In this document: one piece after another, positions 26,653 through 34,161 of the stretch
Layout: the number at the start of each line of letters is the position of its first letter
Position numbering within the stretch: position 1 is the first letter of the stretch
Assembly: GCA_046269235.1 (NCBI GenBank)
Contig: JBJZOS010000004.1
Location: 195,431 to 259,430, forward strand
Direction: 5' to 3'
Origin: Soonwooa sp032078105
GTDB lineage: Bacteria; Bacteroidota; Bacteroidia; Flavobacteriales; Weeksellaceae
DNA length: 64,000 nt
Notes under the pieces: model-generated
Told to the model about the DNA's origin: nothing
The model's database searches: none
Seen by the model: the letters and a program-made list of their open reading frames with translations, nothing else
Position numbers and translations under genes: made by a program

Positions 26653-26919
26653 ATGAAAAAGAGCACATTCAGTCCTGCCAAGATTGTAGGTGTTTTAAAG
26701 GAGTTTGCCGGCGACCGCAGTGCCGAGGAATTGGCAAGGTAAAATGGTTTCAGCACGGCTACTTTATACAAGTCGCGTCAAAAGTACAACGGGATGGAAG
26801 CTAGTGAACATAAGCGGGTGAAGGAACTTGAAGAGGAAAATGCGCGCTTGAAGCGTATGTACACCAATCTGGCAATGGAACTTGACGTAGCAAAATACAT
26901 TATCGAAAAAAAGCTCTAA
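26653..26919 (+). pseudogene. IS3-family transposase OrfA with internal stop
   Basis: From ATG 26653 the frame reads MKKSTFSPAKIVGVLKEF, then TAA at codon 30 (26740-26742), and resumes in frame as NGFSTATLYKSRQKYNGM with a leucine-zipper-like ELEEENARLKRMYTNL, ending EKKL. It is a typical IS3 OrfA (HTH plus coiled coil) with one nonsense codon. The tryptophan usual in LYKWR is also changed. Confidence 0.88.
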
Positions 26920-27175
26920 ATCCTTGTCGGAAACGGGAGATTGTCATGGAGATTCATAAGCTCCGTCCGAAGGATTCTGGCAAGACTTTACGCGTACTTA
27001 AATCAAGCAGAAGCAGTTTTTATTACCGCTCGCTGAAAGATGATTCAACGGTGATGATGAAGCTTGGACAGCTTACACAGAGCCATCCCAGGGAAGGTTT
27101 CTGGAAATATTATTATCGCCTGCGCAACCGGGGTGAAAAAATCGATCGTAAGCACAGGCTAATGCCAGCACTTTT
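26653..27175 (+). mobile_element. IS3-family insertion sequence remnant
   Basis: The extent is set by recognisable OrfA plus truncated OrfB. The G+C content is higher than in the flanks. The element lies between rimM and asnS, next to a degraded T9SS-cargo tail. It is non-autonomous, because OrfB lacks its catalytic domain. Confidence 0.8.
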
Positions 27176-27272
27176 CCTGCCCGCTTTTCCACATCCGACA
27201 ACAACAGCAGTTAAATATCAAGAAAAAATCCTACTTGTGAAGCCTACTGAAAATGGGCGGTCTACTTTTTAA
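26940..27272 (+). pseudogene. IS3-family transposase OrfB, 5' fragment only
   Basis: The N-terminal OrfB helix-turn-helix region is recognisable in SSRSSFYYRSLKDD and SHPREGFWKYYYRLRNRG. Homology ends near 27150, before any DDE catalytic residue, and the frame then runs through unrelated codons to 27272. With OrfA it forms an IS3 remnant of about 500 bases; no terminal inverted repeats could be assigned. Confidence 0.8.
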
Positions 27273-27753
27273 TGTTCAGGAAAGTAACTTAAATTCGATA
27301 CAAATTTCTAAGAAAATTACTCAAGTGGATCACACTTTTCTTATACACCCTATGCTTTTTGGTACAGAAATAAAAATCGTAATCAATTTAGTAAGTTGAG
27401 TGTTGATTTAATCTTTTCATTTAAACTATAATTTTTAAAACTAAAACAATGAAAAATCCAGCTGATTTATCGATTACGTTTCGATTTCCGTGAGCACCGA
27501 TTATATTAGTTTTAGCTTTTTACCTAAAAATAGAACCGCGAAGTCCGGTTTTGATTTTGCCGGTTGGGTTTTCACAGCAGACATTGTTTTAGATCTAATC
27601 TCGCGTTTGGATATGATTTTAATAATATTAATTTTACCAAAATCTCAGCATGATGTCCCAAGTTGCTAGCAGGCATGGCAAATTCGTCAAGGAAAATCCA
27701 TTAAAAAGAATATTTACTTCAATAGTTAATAGGCTAAAATTGTTTAAATTTCA
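27273..27753. other. Decayed intergenic region right of the IS remnant
   Basis: No intact gene. Short coding-like stretches occur in shifting frames, for example a + strand segment reading SGFDFAGWVFTADIVLDL near 27545-27605 and another reading SYTPYAFWYRNKNR near 27335-27380, each closed by stops. They may be remains of a membrane or surface protein gene, but I cannot name a family. Confidence 0.4.
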
Positions 27754-27761
27754 TAACTTTG
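27754..27761 (+). promoter_or_regulatory. -7 box (TAACTTTG) of asnS
   Basis: An exact TANNTTTG match 19 bases before the asnS ATG. Confidence 0.6.
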
Positions 27762-27780
27762 CAGACATTAATTTTTGATA

Positions 27781-29229
27781 ATGAAAAAGCAAACAATTAA
27801 AGATCTTTTAACAGATTACAAGAAAGTTTTACATCACGACATTACAGTTTACGGTTGGGTTAGAGCATTCCGTTCTAATCGTTTTATAGCACTTAACGAC
27901 GGATCGACGATCAATAATTTGCAAGTGGTTGTAGACTTCGAAAATTTTGATGAAAACATTATCAAAAATATCAGCACAGCTGCCTCTCTTAAAGTAACTG
28001 GCGAAGTTGTAGAAAGTCAAGGTGCTGGTCAAACAGTAGAATTAATCGCAAAAAAAATTACAATTCTTGGTGACAACTTCACTGAAGAATTGCAGTCGAC
28101 GATTCTTCAACCTAAAAAACATAGCTTAGAAAAATTGCGTGAGCAGGCACATCTTAGATTTAGAACCAATCTTTTTGGCGCGGTTTTCAGAGTGAGAAGT
28201 GCGGTGAGTTTTGCAATTCACCAATATTTTAATCAAAATCAATTCTTCTACATCAACACGCCAATTGTAACAGGAGCAGATGCTGAGGGAGCTGGAGAAA
28301 TGTTTGGTGTTACTAATTTTGATCTAAATAACATTCCGCGTAACGAAGAAGGAGAAATCGATTACACACAAGACTTCTTCGGTAGAAAAACCAACTTAAC
28401 GGTGTCTGGCCAGTTGGAAGGCGAAACTGCAGCAATGGGATTGGGGCGTATTTATACATTTGGACCGACCTTCCGTGCAGAAAATTCTAACACCACGCGT
28501 CACTTGGCTGAGTTCTGGATGATCGAGCCAGAAGTTGCTTTCAACAATTTGGAGGACAATATCGACTTGGCTGAGGATTTTCTAAAATATGTAATCAACT
28601 ATTGTTTAGAAAATTGCAAAGACGATTTAGAATTTTTGGATAAGCGTTTTGCAGAAGAGCAAAAAACAAAACCAGAAAAAGAAAGAGCAAAAGAAGGTCT
28701 TATCGAAAAGCTTCAAAACGTTGTTGCTAAACGTTTCAAGAGAGTATCTTATACAGAAGCAATCGATATTTTATTAAATTCTAAAGAGAATAAAAAAGGA
28801 AAATTCGCATATCCAATCGAAGCTTGGGGCGCAGATCTACAATCGGAGCACGAGCGTTTCTTAGTAGAAAAGCATTTCGAAAGTCCAGTTGTGTTGTTCG
28901 ATTATCCGAAAGATATCAAGGCTTTCTATATGAAGCTGAATGAAGATAACAAAACCGTTGCTGCGATGGACGTATTGTTCCCAGGGATTGGCGAAATTAT
29001 CGGTGGATCTGAGAGAGAAGCGCGTCTAGATGTTCTTAAACAAAAGATGGAAGAAATGCATGTTGATGAGCACGAGCTTTGGTGGTATTTAGATACGCGT
29101 AAGTTCGGGTCTGTGCCACATGCAGGATTTGGTTTAGGACTAGAAAGATTGGTGCTTTTCGTGACAGGTATGACCAATATCCGTGACGTAATTCCTTTCC
29201 CAAGAACACCCAAAAGTGCTGAATTTTAA
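27781..29229 (+). CDS. asnS: Asparaginyl-tRNA synthetase
   Basis: 482 residues from ATG 27781; a TTG six bases upstream is less likely. The N-terminal OB-fold anticodon domain begins VYGWVRAFRSNRFIALNDGS. The class II core has motif 2 within FRAENSNTTRHLAEFWMIEPE and motif 3 in GFGLGLERLVLFVTGM. It charges tRNA-Asn in the cytosol. A charged insertion (DKRFAEEQKTKPEKERAKEG) lies mid-protein. It is a single gene with its own -7 box and a strong terminator. Confidence 0.96.
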   Translation: MKKQTIKDLLTDYKKVLHHDITVYGWVRAFRSNRFIALNDGSTINNLQVVVDFENFDENIIKNISTAASLKVTGEVVESQGAGQTVELIAKKITILGDNFTEELQSTILQPKKHSLEKLREQAHLRFRTNLFGAVFRVRSAVSFAIHQYFNQNQFFYINTPIVTGADAEGAGEMFGVTNFDLNNIPRNEEGEIDYTQDFFGRKTNLTVSGQLEGETAAMGLGRIYTFGPTFRAENSNTTRHLAEFWMIEPEVAFNNLEDNIDLAEDFLKYVINYCLENCKDDLEFLDKRFAEEQKTKPEKERAKEGLIEKLQNVVAKRFKRVSYTEAIDILLNSKENKKGKFAYPIEAWGADLQSEHERFLVEKHFESPVVLFDYPKDIKAFYMKLNEDNKTVAAMDVLFPGIGEIIGGSEREARLDVLKQKMEEMHVDEHELWWYLDTRKFGSVPHAGFGLGLERLVLFVTGMTNIRDVIPFPRTPKSAEF

Positions 29230-29246
29230 TTCAGTTTTTAAAATAC

Positions 29247-29293
29247 AAAAACCCGCCTTTCAAAACTTTTTTTGAAAGGCGGGTTTATTTTTT
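29247..29293 (+). terminator. Intrinsic terminator of asnS
   Basis: AAACCCGCCTTTCAAAA and TTTTGAAAGGCGGGTTT form a long perfect stem, followed by T-rich sequence. Confidence 0.92.
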
Positions 29294-29295
29294 AG

Positions 29296-29422
29296 GAGCA
29301 ATTTCCCGCTCTCGGCTATATCTTTAGGCTTGTCGCTCGGACGGCTCCGCTTGCGCTTCGCCGCCTCGCTCCAACCCCAAAGGATGCCGCCTCCATCTGG
29401 GCTAGAGATTTGGGATAATAAT
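29296..29422 (-). repeat. GC-rich interspersed repeat, copy 2
   Basis: On the minus strand it reads GATGGAGGCGGCATCCTTTG, then GGAGCGAGGCGGCG and GGAGCCGTCCGAGCGACAAGC. It shares the GGATAATAAT edge (29413-29422) with copy 1 and the GGAGCCGTCCGAGCG core with copy 3. It lies between the asnS and gpsA terminators. Confidence 0.82.
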
Positions 29423-29489
29423 TTAACCCTAGTTGGAGCTAAGAAGATTACCAATTTTTAAAAAGCTTAGACGTTTTTATTTTTGAAAC

Positions 29490-29525
29490 AAAAAAAAGCT
29501 TTGCTCATCCAGAGAGAAGCAAAGC
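29490..29525 (-). terminator. Intrinsic terminator of gpsA
   Basis: On the minus strand GCTTTGCT and AGCAAAGC form a stem followed by seven T, 31 bases after the gpsA stop. Confidence 0.82.
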
Positions 29526-29556
29526 ACATTTATAAATCTTTATTTTAAAAAAAATT

Positions 29557-30567
29557 CTAATTTAATTTTTCCGTCAACTTCGCAAATTGCTTTTCAGCAT
29601 TTTTCTCTTCATATAGAATGGCGAAAATCGTGTTGATAATCGGAAGTCTTAATTTTTTCTCCTTACATATGCTATAGATGCCATTAGTGGCATAATAACC
29701 CTCCGCGACCATGTTCATCGATTGGATTGCAGACTTAACCGTATAACCTTTCCCAATTAAGTTTCCGAGATTTCTGTTACGCGAGAATAATGAGTAAGCT
29801 GTTACCAAAAGGTCACCAAGATAAGCGCTTTCGTTAACATCGCGAGGTTCTGGATACACAGCTTCGAGGAAGGTTTCCATCTCACGAATCGCATTAGAAA
29901 CGTAAACCGCAATAAAGTTATCGCCATAGCCCAATCCGCTAGCAATACCAGCACCGATGGCGTAGATATTTTTTAGGATTGCGCTGTATTCATTACCAAG
30001 GATATCTTGACTTTCGTTCACTTTAATGTAGAAAGAAGAGAATATTTTGGAAAGAATTTCGGAGTCTTTTTGGTCTGCTGCTGCAATTGTTAAGTAAGAA
30101 AGACGCTCCATAGCAACTTCTTCCGCATGACAAGGTCCCGCAATAACGGCTTGATTTTTATAACCAATTTGGAATTTGTCACGAAGGTAATTTGCAACAA
30201 TATCATTGTATTCTGGTACAATACCTTTAATTGCTGAACAAAATAATTTTTCTTGATAATTACAACTTAGATTTTCTAAAGTAGCCGCAAGATAAATGGA
30301 TGGCGTTGCTAAGACAACAATGTCGCAAGCTTCAACCAGTTCGTTAATATCAGTAGTAAGTTTTAGTTGCTTCATGTTAAAGCTAACCATTGGAAGATAA
30401 GTTGGATTGTGCCCACGCAATTGGATTGCGCCTTTTACAAACTCGTTACGGACATGCCAATGCACGGTTTTACAGTTTTCTGTCAGCATTTTTACAATTG
30501 CTGTTGCGAAACTTCCACTTCCTACAACACCTATTTTGGGTAGTTGAGGAGATTTTGTTTTTGCCAT
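29557..30567 (-). CDS. gpsA: NAD(P)H-dependent glycerol-3-phosphate dehydrogenase
   Basis: 336 residues from ATG 30567; a GTG three codons upstream is less likely. The Rossmann motif is GVVGSGSFATA, where the second conserved site is GxGxxA as in many GpsA proteins. The catalytic lysine region is FCSAIKGI, and GPCHAEEVA plus NIYAIGAGIASGLGYGDN are family blocks. The enzyme makes sn-glycerol-3-phosphate from DHAP for membrane lipid synthesis. It is a single leftward gene with a -7 box at 30593-30600. Confidence 0.94.
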   Translation of the reverse strand: MAKTKSPQLPKIGVVGSGSFATAIVKMLTENCKTVHWHVRNEFVKGAIQLRGHNPTYLPMVSFNMKQLKLTTDINELVEACDIVVLATPSIYLAATLENLSCNYQEKLFCSAIKGIVPEYNDIVANYLRDKFQIGYKNQAVIAGPCHAEEVAMERLSYLTIAAADQKDSEILSKIFSSFYIKVNESQDILGNEYSAILKNIYAIGAGIASGLGYGDNFIAVYVSNAIREMETFLEAVYPEPRDVNESAYLGDLLVTAYSLFSRNRNLGNLIGKGYTVKSAIQSMNMVAEGYYATNGIYSICKEKKLRLPIINTIFAILYEEKNAEKQFAKLTEKLN

Positions 30568-30592
30568 TTTGTTCACTTATTTTAACCTTATG

Positions 30593-30600
30593 CAAAGCTA
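30593..30600 (-). promoter_or_regulatory. -7 box of gpsA
   Basis: It reads TAGCTTTG on the minus strand, 25 bases before the ATG. Confidence 0.55.
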
Positions 30601-30734
30601 CAATTATATAATTAAAATGAAAATTTATCATTGCAAAATCAATACATACCTGTTATTAGGGATGTCATAGAATTAACAAATAATTAAAATTTGTTAAATA
30701 TTTGGCTGTAAATGACCGTTTTATAAAAAATAAT

Positions 30735-30742
30735 TATTTTTG
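30735..30742 (+). promoter_or_regulatory. -7 box (TATTTTTG) of the M23 peptidase gene
   Basis: An exact TANNTTTG match 38 bases before the ATG at 30781. No matching -33 element was found at the expected spacing. Confidence 0.45.
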
Positions 30743-30780
30743 CAGTCTTAATTTTTTAGTGTATAATCAATCAGATATAT

Positions 30781-31650
30781 ATGAAGAGATTTTTGAGAAG
30801 TAATAAAAAGACTAATATTGTTTTGGGCTGTTTATTAGTAGTTGTTTTTGCTCAGGCCATGCTAATCGGAAAGCTTTATTCTGAGAAAGACGATAAAAAT
30901 TATCAGGTTAATCTAGTGAAAATTAACATGGTAAAAGACAGTATTGATCACCGCGAACTAAAAGAAAACCTTTTGAGTGTCGATCAAGTGGTTCGTAATC
31001 TTAATTCATTTTTAGTTTCCAAAAACGTATCGGATGTAAGAATTGAAAACCTTGCAAAAGATAGCTTGGCAAACGAAGTTTATCTATCAAAACAAAGTAA
31101 TCGTTATAGCCAGTATCTAGTAGATCTTGAAAAAAAATTACAGAAAGTACCGTTAGGTGTTCCGACTTCGGGCTATATTTCTTCTAACTTCGGAATAAGA
31201 AAAAATCCTATTCCGCATAAAACTGTTTTTGCTTCTGTTAAACCATTGAAGCCTGCTGCAACTGATAGTACTGGCGCGGTTACAACATTAAAGGAAGATC
31301 CAAAAGCAGGTCAAAATGCTCCAGCTGAAAAAGATCAAATGCAGTTCCATAAAGGGATTGATGTTGCTGTAGCTTTTGGTTCTGATGTTGTTGCGGCGGC
31401 TGCTGGTAAAGTTTTATTTGCTGGACAGAAAGGTGGCTATGGTAATTGTGTCATCATTTCGCATGGTAACGGTCTGGCAACACTCTACGGACATTTATCT
31501 CGTATTTCGGTGGCTAACAACCAGGATGTAAAAGTGGGAGAGGTGATTGCGAAATCTGGAAATTCTGGACGTTCTACTGGTCCACATCTTCATTATGAAG
31601 TTCATAAAAATAATACACCGGTTAATCCGAAGTTGTTCATGAATTTATAA
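30781..31650 (+). CDS. M23-family (LytM-type) peptidoglycan metallopeptidase
   Basis: 289 residues. One N-terminal transmembrane anchor (about 12-30) is followed by a short helical region and then a C-terminal M23 domain. Zinc-site motifs are visible: HKGIDVAVAFGSDV (HxxxD) and GPHLHYEVHK (HxH), so the catalytic set looks complete. The family cleaves peptide cross-links in murein. A 40-residue proline/alanine-rich loop (about 158-195) is inserted between the first strands of the domain and the HKGID motif. The protein acts in the periplasm, anchored to the inner membrane. Confidence 0.88.
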   Translation: MKRFLRSNKKTNIVLGCLLVVVFAQAMLIGKLYSEKDDKNYQVNLVKINMVKDSIDHRELKENLLSVDQVVRNLNSFLVSKNVSDVRIENLAKDSLANEVYLSKQSNRYSQYLVDLEKKLQKVPLGVPTSGYISSNFGIRKNPIPHKTVFASVKPLKPAATDSTGAVTTLKEDPKAGQNAPAEKDQMQFHKGIDVAVAFGSDVVAAAAGKVLFAGQKGGYGNCVIISHGNGLATLYGHLSRISVANNQDVKVGEVIAKSGNSGRSTGPHLHYEVHKNNTPVNPKLFMNL

Positions 31651-31658
31651 AGTATTAT

Positions 31659-31690
31659 AAGCATCTTTTTAAGATGCTTTTTTCTTTTTT
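31659..31690 (+). terminator. Intrinsic terminator of the M23 peptidase gene
   Basis: AAGCATCTT/AAGATGCTT form a hairpin with a TTT loop, followed by a T-rich tract. Confidence 0.85.
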
Positions 31691-31710
31691 TAATTTCTGT
31701 AAATATCAAT

Positions 31711-31880
31711 TGTTCACGGATTTTGCGTGAGCGATGGCAGCGAAAATCCTTTGGGTTGACGCGAGGCGGCGGAGCGTAGCGGAGCCGTCCGAGCGGCAAG
31801 CTAAAGATTGTAGCGAACGTAGCGACCCGAGGTGATGCTTTGGCTTTTGCTTTGGAGAAACGAGGGACACGCCCAAAATA
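31711..31880 (+). repeat. GC-rich interspersed repeat, copy 3
   Basis: It starts TGTTCACGGATTTTGCGTGAG, has the core GCGAGGCGGCGGAGCGTAGC followed by GGAGCCGTCCGAGCGGCAAGC, and ends GGACACGCCC. The core matches copy 2 on its minus strand; the start and end match copy 4. It lies between the terminators of the M23 gene and tig. Confidence 0.85.
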
Positions 31881-31917
31881 AAAAAATCCCGAAACTTAGT
31901 AAGTATCGGGATTTTTG
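31881..31917. terminator. Bidirectional terminator between the repeat and tig
   Basis: AAAAATCCCGA and TCGGGATTTTT form the stem, with A and T tracts at the two ends, so it can stop transcription from both sides. It is 17 bases after the tig stop codon. Confidence 0.82.
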
Positions 31918-31933
31918 TGAAGTATAACTTTAA

Positions 31934-33268
31934 TTATTTCTTAAGCTCTTCAAGAAACTCGTCGTGAGAGATTACTGTTTCTTTTTTGCTTGCTTTTTCT
32001 AGGATAGCGTCTTTTAGTTTTGCCATACCAACTTCTGAAGAGATTTGACGTACTTGGTTTTCGTCTTTCAACATTTCAACCGCGTATTTTTGTACTTCTT
32101 CGTCAGATAAGTGGTGGATACCGTAGATTGCTAACTGATTTCTTACCAACTGCTCAGCTTGTGCCAATACGTCATTGTAGTCTAAAGAAATTTCGTTTTG
32201 CGTCATCAACTTACCTTCTAAGATTTGGTATTTGATTTGGTTTTTCTCGTTTTCAAGAATTTCTTTTGCTTGCTCTTCAGATTGGATGTTTTGGTTAGAG
32301 AACAACAACCATTTTGTTAAGAAAGCTTCAGGAAGTTTAACTTCTTCTTTTTCAGAAACTTGTTCTAAAATTTTGTTAACGAAGTGTACATCAGCATTTT
32401 GTTGGAAGTACTCGTCTAACTCTTTTTTAACACGCTCTCTAAGTTCTTCCTCAGATTTAATTTCGTCTTTACCGTATACTTTATCGAACAACTCCTGGTT
32501 AAGCTCTGCAAGGTCTAGACCGTAGATATCTTTAACAGTTACCTCAACTTCGTTGTGGTGCATGTTTTCAAGTTCGTCTTTGTTGATGCCTAATTCTTTA
32601 GCAAGATCTTCTTTAGCTACTAAATCTTCTTTAGAAACTTTTACAGATCCATCTTTTTTAAGAGACTTAACTAGATCGTATGCTGCTTTAGTTTCTTTGT
32701 TAGCTGTAACGTGCTTTGGTGCATGGTTATGCTCACCTTCTGCACCTTCTTCTACAACTTGCTTAACTTCTAGAGCGATGTAAGAATCTTTTCCGATTTT
32801 GTCTTGCTCTACACGTTCAGCAAAACGCTTTTGCATGTTTTCTACGCTTGTAGTGATTTCTTTATCAGACGCTTCAACTTTGTAGTGTGGCGCTTCGTAT
32901 TTTGAAAGATCGATTGTCAATTCTGGCTCGTAACCAACTTCGAAAGCTACAGATACCTGGTCAGCATTGTAGTCTAACTCGTTAACTGGAAGTGGAACTG
33001 GTTGACCTACCAATCTCAATTTGTTATCATTAACATAAGCGTTAAGCGCCTCAGAGATTTGCTTGTTGATTTCTTCAAAAGCGATACCAGCTTCATATTG
33101 TTTTTTAACCATGCTTAATGGCACTTTTCCTTTTCTGAATCCAGGTACTTGCGCATTTTTTGCGTAGTTAATTAAAGTTTTGTCTACCTTTTCTTTGTAA
33201 TCTGATTTATCCAAAGTTACAGTAAGTAATGCACTTACTTCGTCATGGTTTTTTGCTGTAACGTTCAT
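31934..33268 (-). CDS. tig: Trigger factor
   Basis: 444 residues. The N-terminal ribosome-binding domain ends its loop with GFRKGKVPLSMVKKQY (residues about 43-58), the trigger factor signature. The C-terminal helical chaperone arms run to the end. The middle PPIase region is poorly conserved (KQVVEEGAEGEHNHAPKH...), with a histidine-containing insert, as in other Bacteroidota where this domain is divergent. Trigger factor sits at the exit tunnel and shields nascent chains. A good -33/-7 promoter precedes it and a bidirectional terminator follows. Confidence 0.92.
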   Translation of the reverse strand: MNVTAKNHDEVSALLTVTLDKSDYKEKVDKTLINYAKNAQVPGFRKGKVPLSMVKKQYEAGIAFEEINKQISEALNAYVNDNKLRLVGQPVPLPVNELDYNADQVSVAFEVGYEPELTIDLSKYEAPHYKVEASDKEITTSVENMQKRFAERVEQDKIGKDSYIALEVKQVVEEGAEGEHNHAPKHVTANKETKAAYDLVKSLKKDGSVKVSKEDLVAKEDLAKELGINKDELENMHHNEVEVTVKDIYGLDLAELNQELFDKVYGKDEIKSEEELRERVKKELDEYFQQNADVHFVNKILEQVSEKEEVKLPEAFLTKWLLFSNQNIQSEEQAKEILENEKNQIKYQILEGKLMTQNEISLDYNDVLAQAEQLVRNQLAIYGIHHLSDEEVQKYAVEMLKDENQVRQISSEVGMAKLKDAILEKASKKETVISHDEFLEELKK

Positions 33269-33294
33269 TATTAATTAATTGAAATTTTAGTTGG

Positions 33295-33325
33295 CAAAAA
33301 TAGGCAAAAAAGAGCGATTTGCAAA
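33295..33325 (-). promoter_or_regulatory. Promoter of tig
   Basis: On the minus strand TTTG (33325-33322) and TATTTTTG (33302-33295) have a 19-base spacer. The start codon is 26 bases downstream. Confidence 0.75.
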
Positions 33326-33430
33326 ATTAATCCCTAGACTAATCGTAGCAAATCGTTCATAAAATATGTTAATTTTAATTTTACTGAAGATTTTGATTAT
33401 TTTTCTTCAACAAAATTGATTCTTAAGATC

Positions 33431-33994
33431 TTAGTTCGTGATGCCAAAAGTAGCTTCTGCGTCTGTCTCGCCACCAGTTACGCCACCCCAAGCTGTTCCG
33501 TTAAGGTTTTCGTTAGCCGAAGCTGGCTCGTGGATTAATGTCATTATTAATTTTGGAGAAGAATCTTTCACAGCCTTTACAATAGTCCATTTTGTTTTAA
33601 GACCGACACGTAAGCCGTTTTTGTTTGGCGTGTCAATACGCTCCAACTGGATGTCTGATTTTGGAAAATTGAAAATCAAAAAATGCTCATCTTTCGCCAT
33701 TTCAATCTCGCTGGTGACATCTTCGCTGCCATTCATGAATTGTGCTGTAACCTCATAGCTTTTGCCGTCTTCCAATTTTATTGCAGGTGCAACACCAGAT
33801 CCAACGCTGTAATTATAATCTTGAACATTATTGGTTGTCAAATTCTTAACATGTAGTACGATATTGGTTAGTTCTTCTTGAGGAAGATCATCCGCTTCGA
33901 AGTCGTTGTCTCGGCTACAAGATAAGGTGCTAAGGCTAATAAATGCTAATAAAAATAATGTGCTTAATGTTTTGATTGATAGTATGTTTTTCAT
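33431..33994 (-). CDS. Lipoprotein paired with a TonB-dependent receptor
   Basis: 187 residues from ATG 33994; a start at 34021 would add nine charged residues before the signal. The signal peptide ends in a lipobox, LSTLSCSRDND. The mature protein is beta-rich, with no recognised domain: NIVLHVKNLTTNNVQDYNYSV, then LIMTLIHEPASANENLNGTAWGG. It lies 167 bases downstream of the TonB receptor gene on the same strand, the usual place for a surface lipoprotein that helps a receptor capture its ligand. Ligand unknown. Confidence 0.7.
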   Translation of the reverse strand: MKNILSIKTLSTLFLLAFISLSTLSCSRDNDFEADDLPQEELTNIVLHVKNLTTNNVQDYNYSVGSGVAPAIKLEDGKSYEVTAQFMNGSEDVTSEIEMAKDEHFLIFNFPKSDIQLERIDTPNKNGLRVGLKTKWTIVKAVKDSSPKLIMTLIHEPASANENLNGTAWGGVTGGETDAEATFGITN

Positions 33995-34161
33995 TTTTAT
34001 TTGTTTTAAGTCGTTTTTCATTTTGAAGTAAAATTCGTCAGTTCGAGTGGTTTTTCAAAATCATCTTTTAAAAAAAAGTATCGAGAACAGAATTTTATTT
34101 TTTAATAATAGTTTCAAAATGCGCGACGGATTTGTTAATAAAGTTTAATTAAATTTTGATA

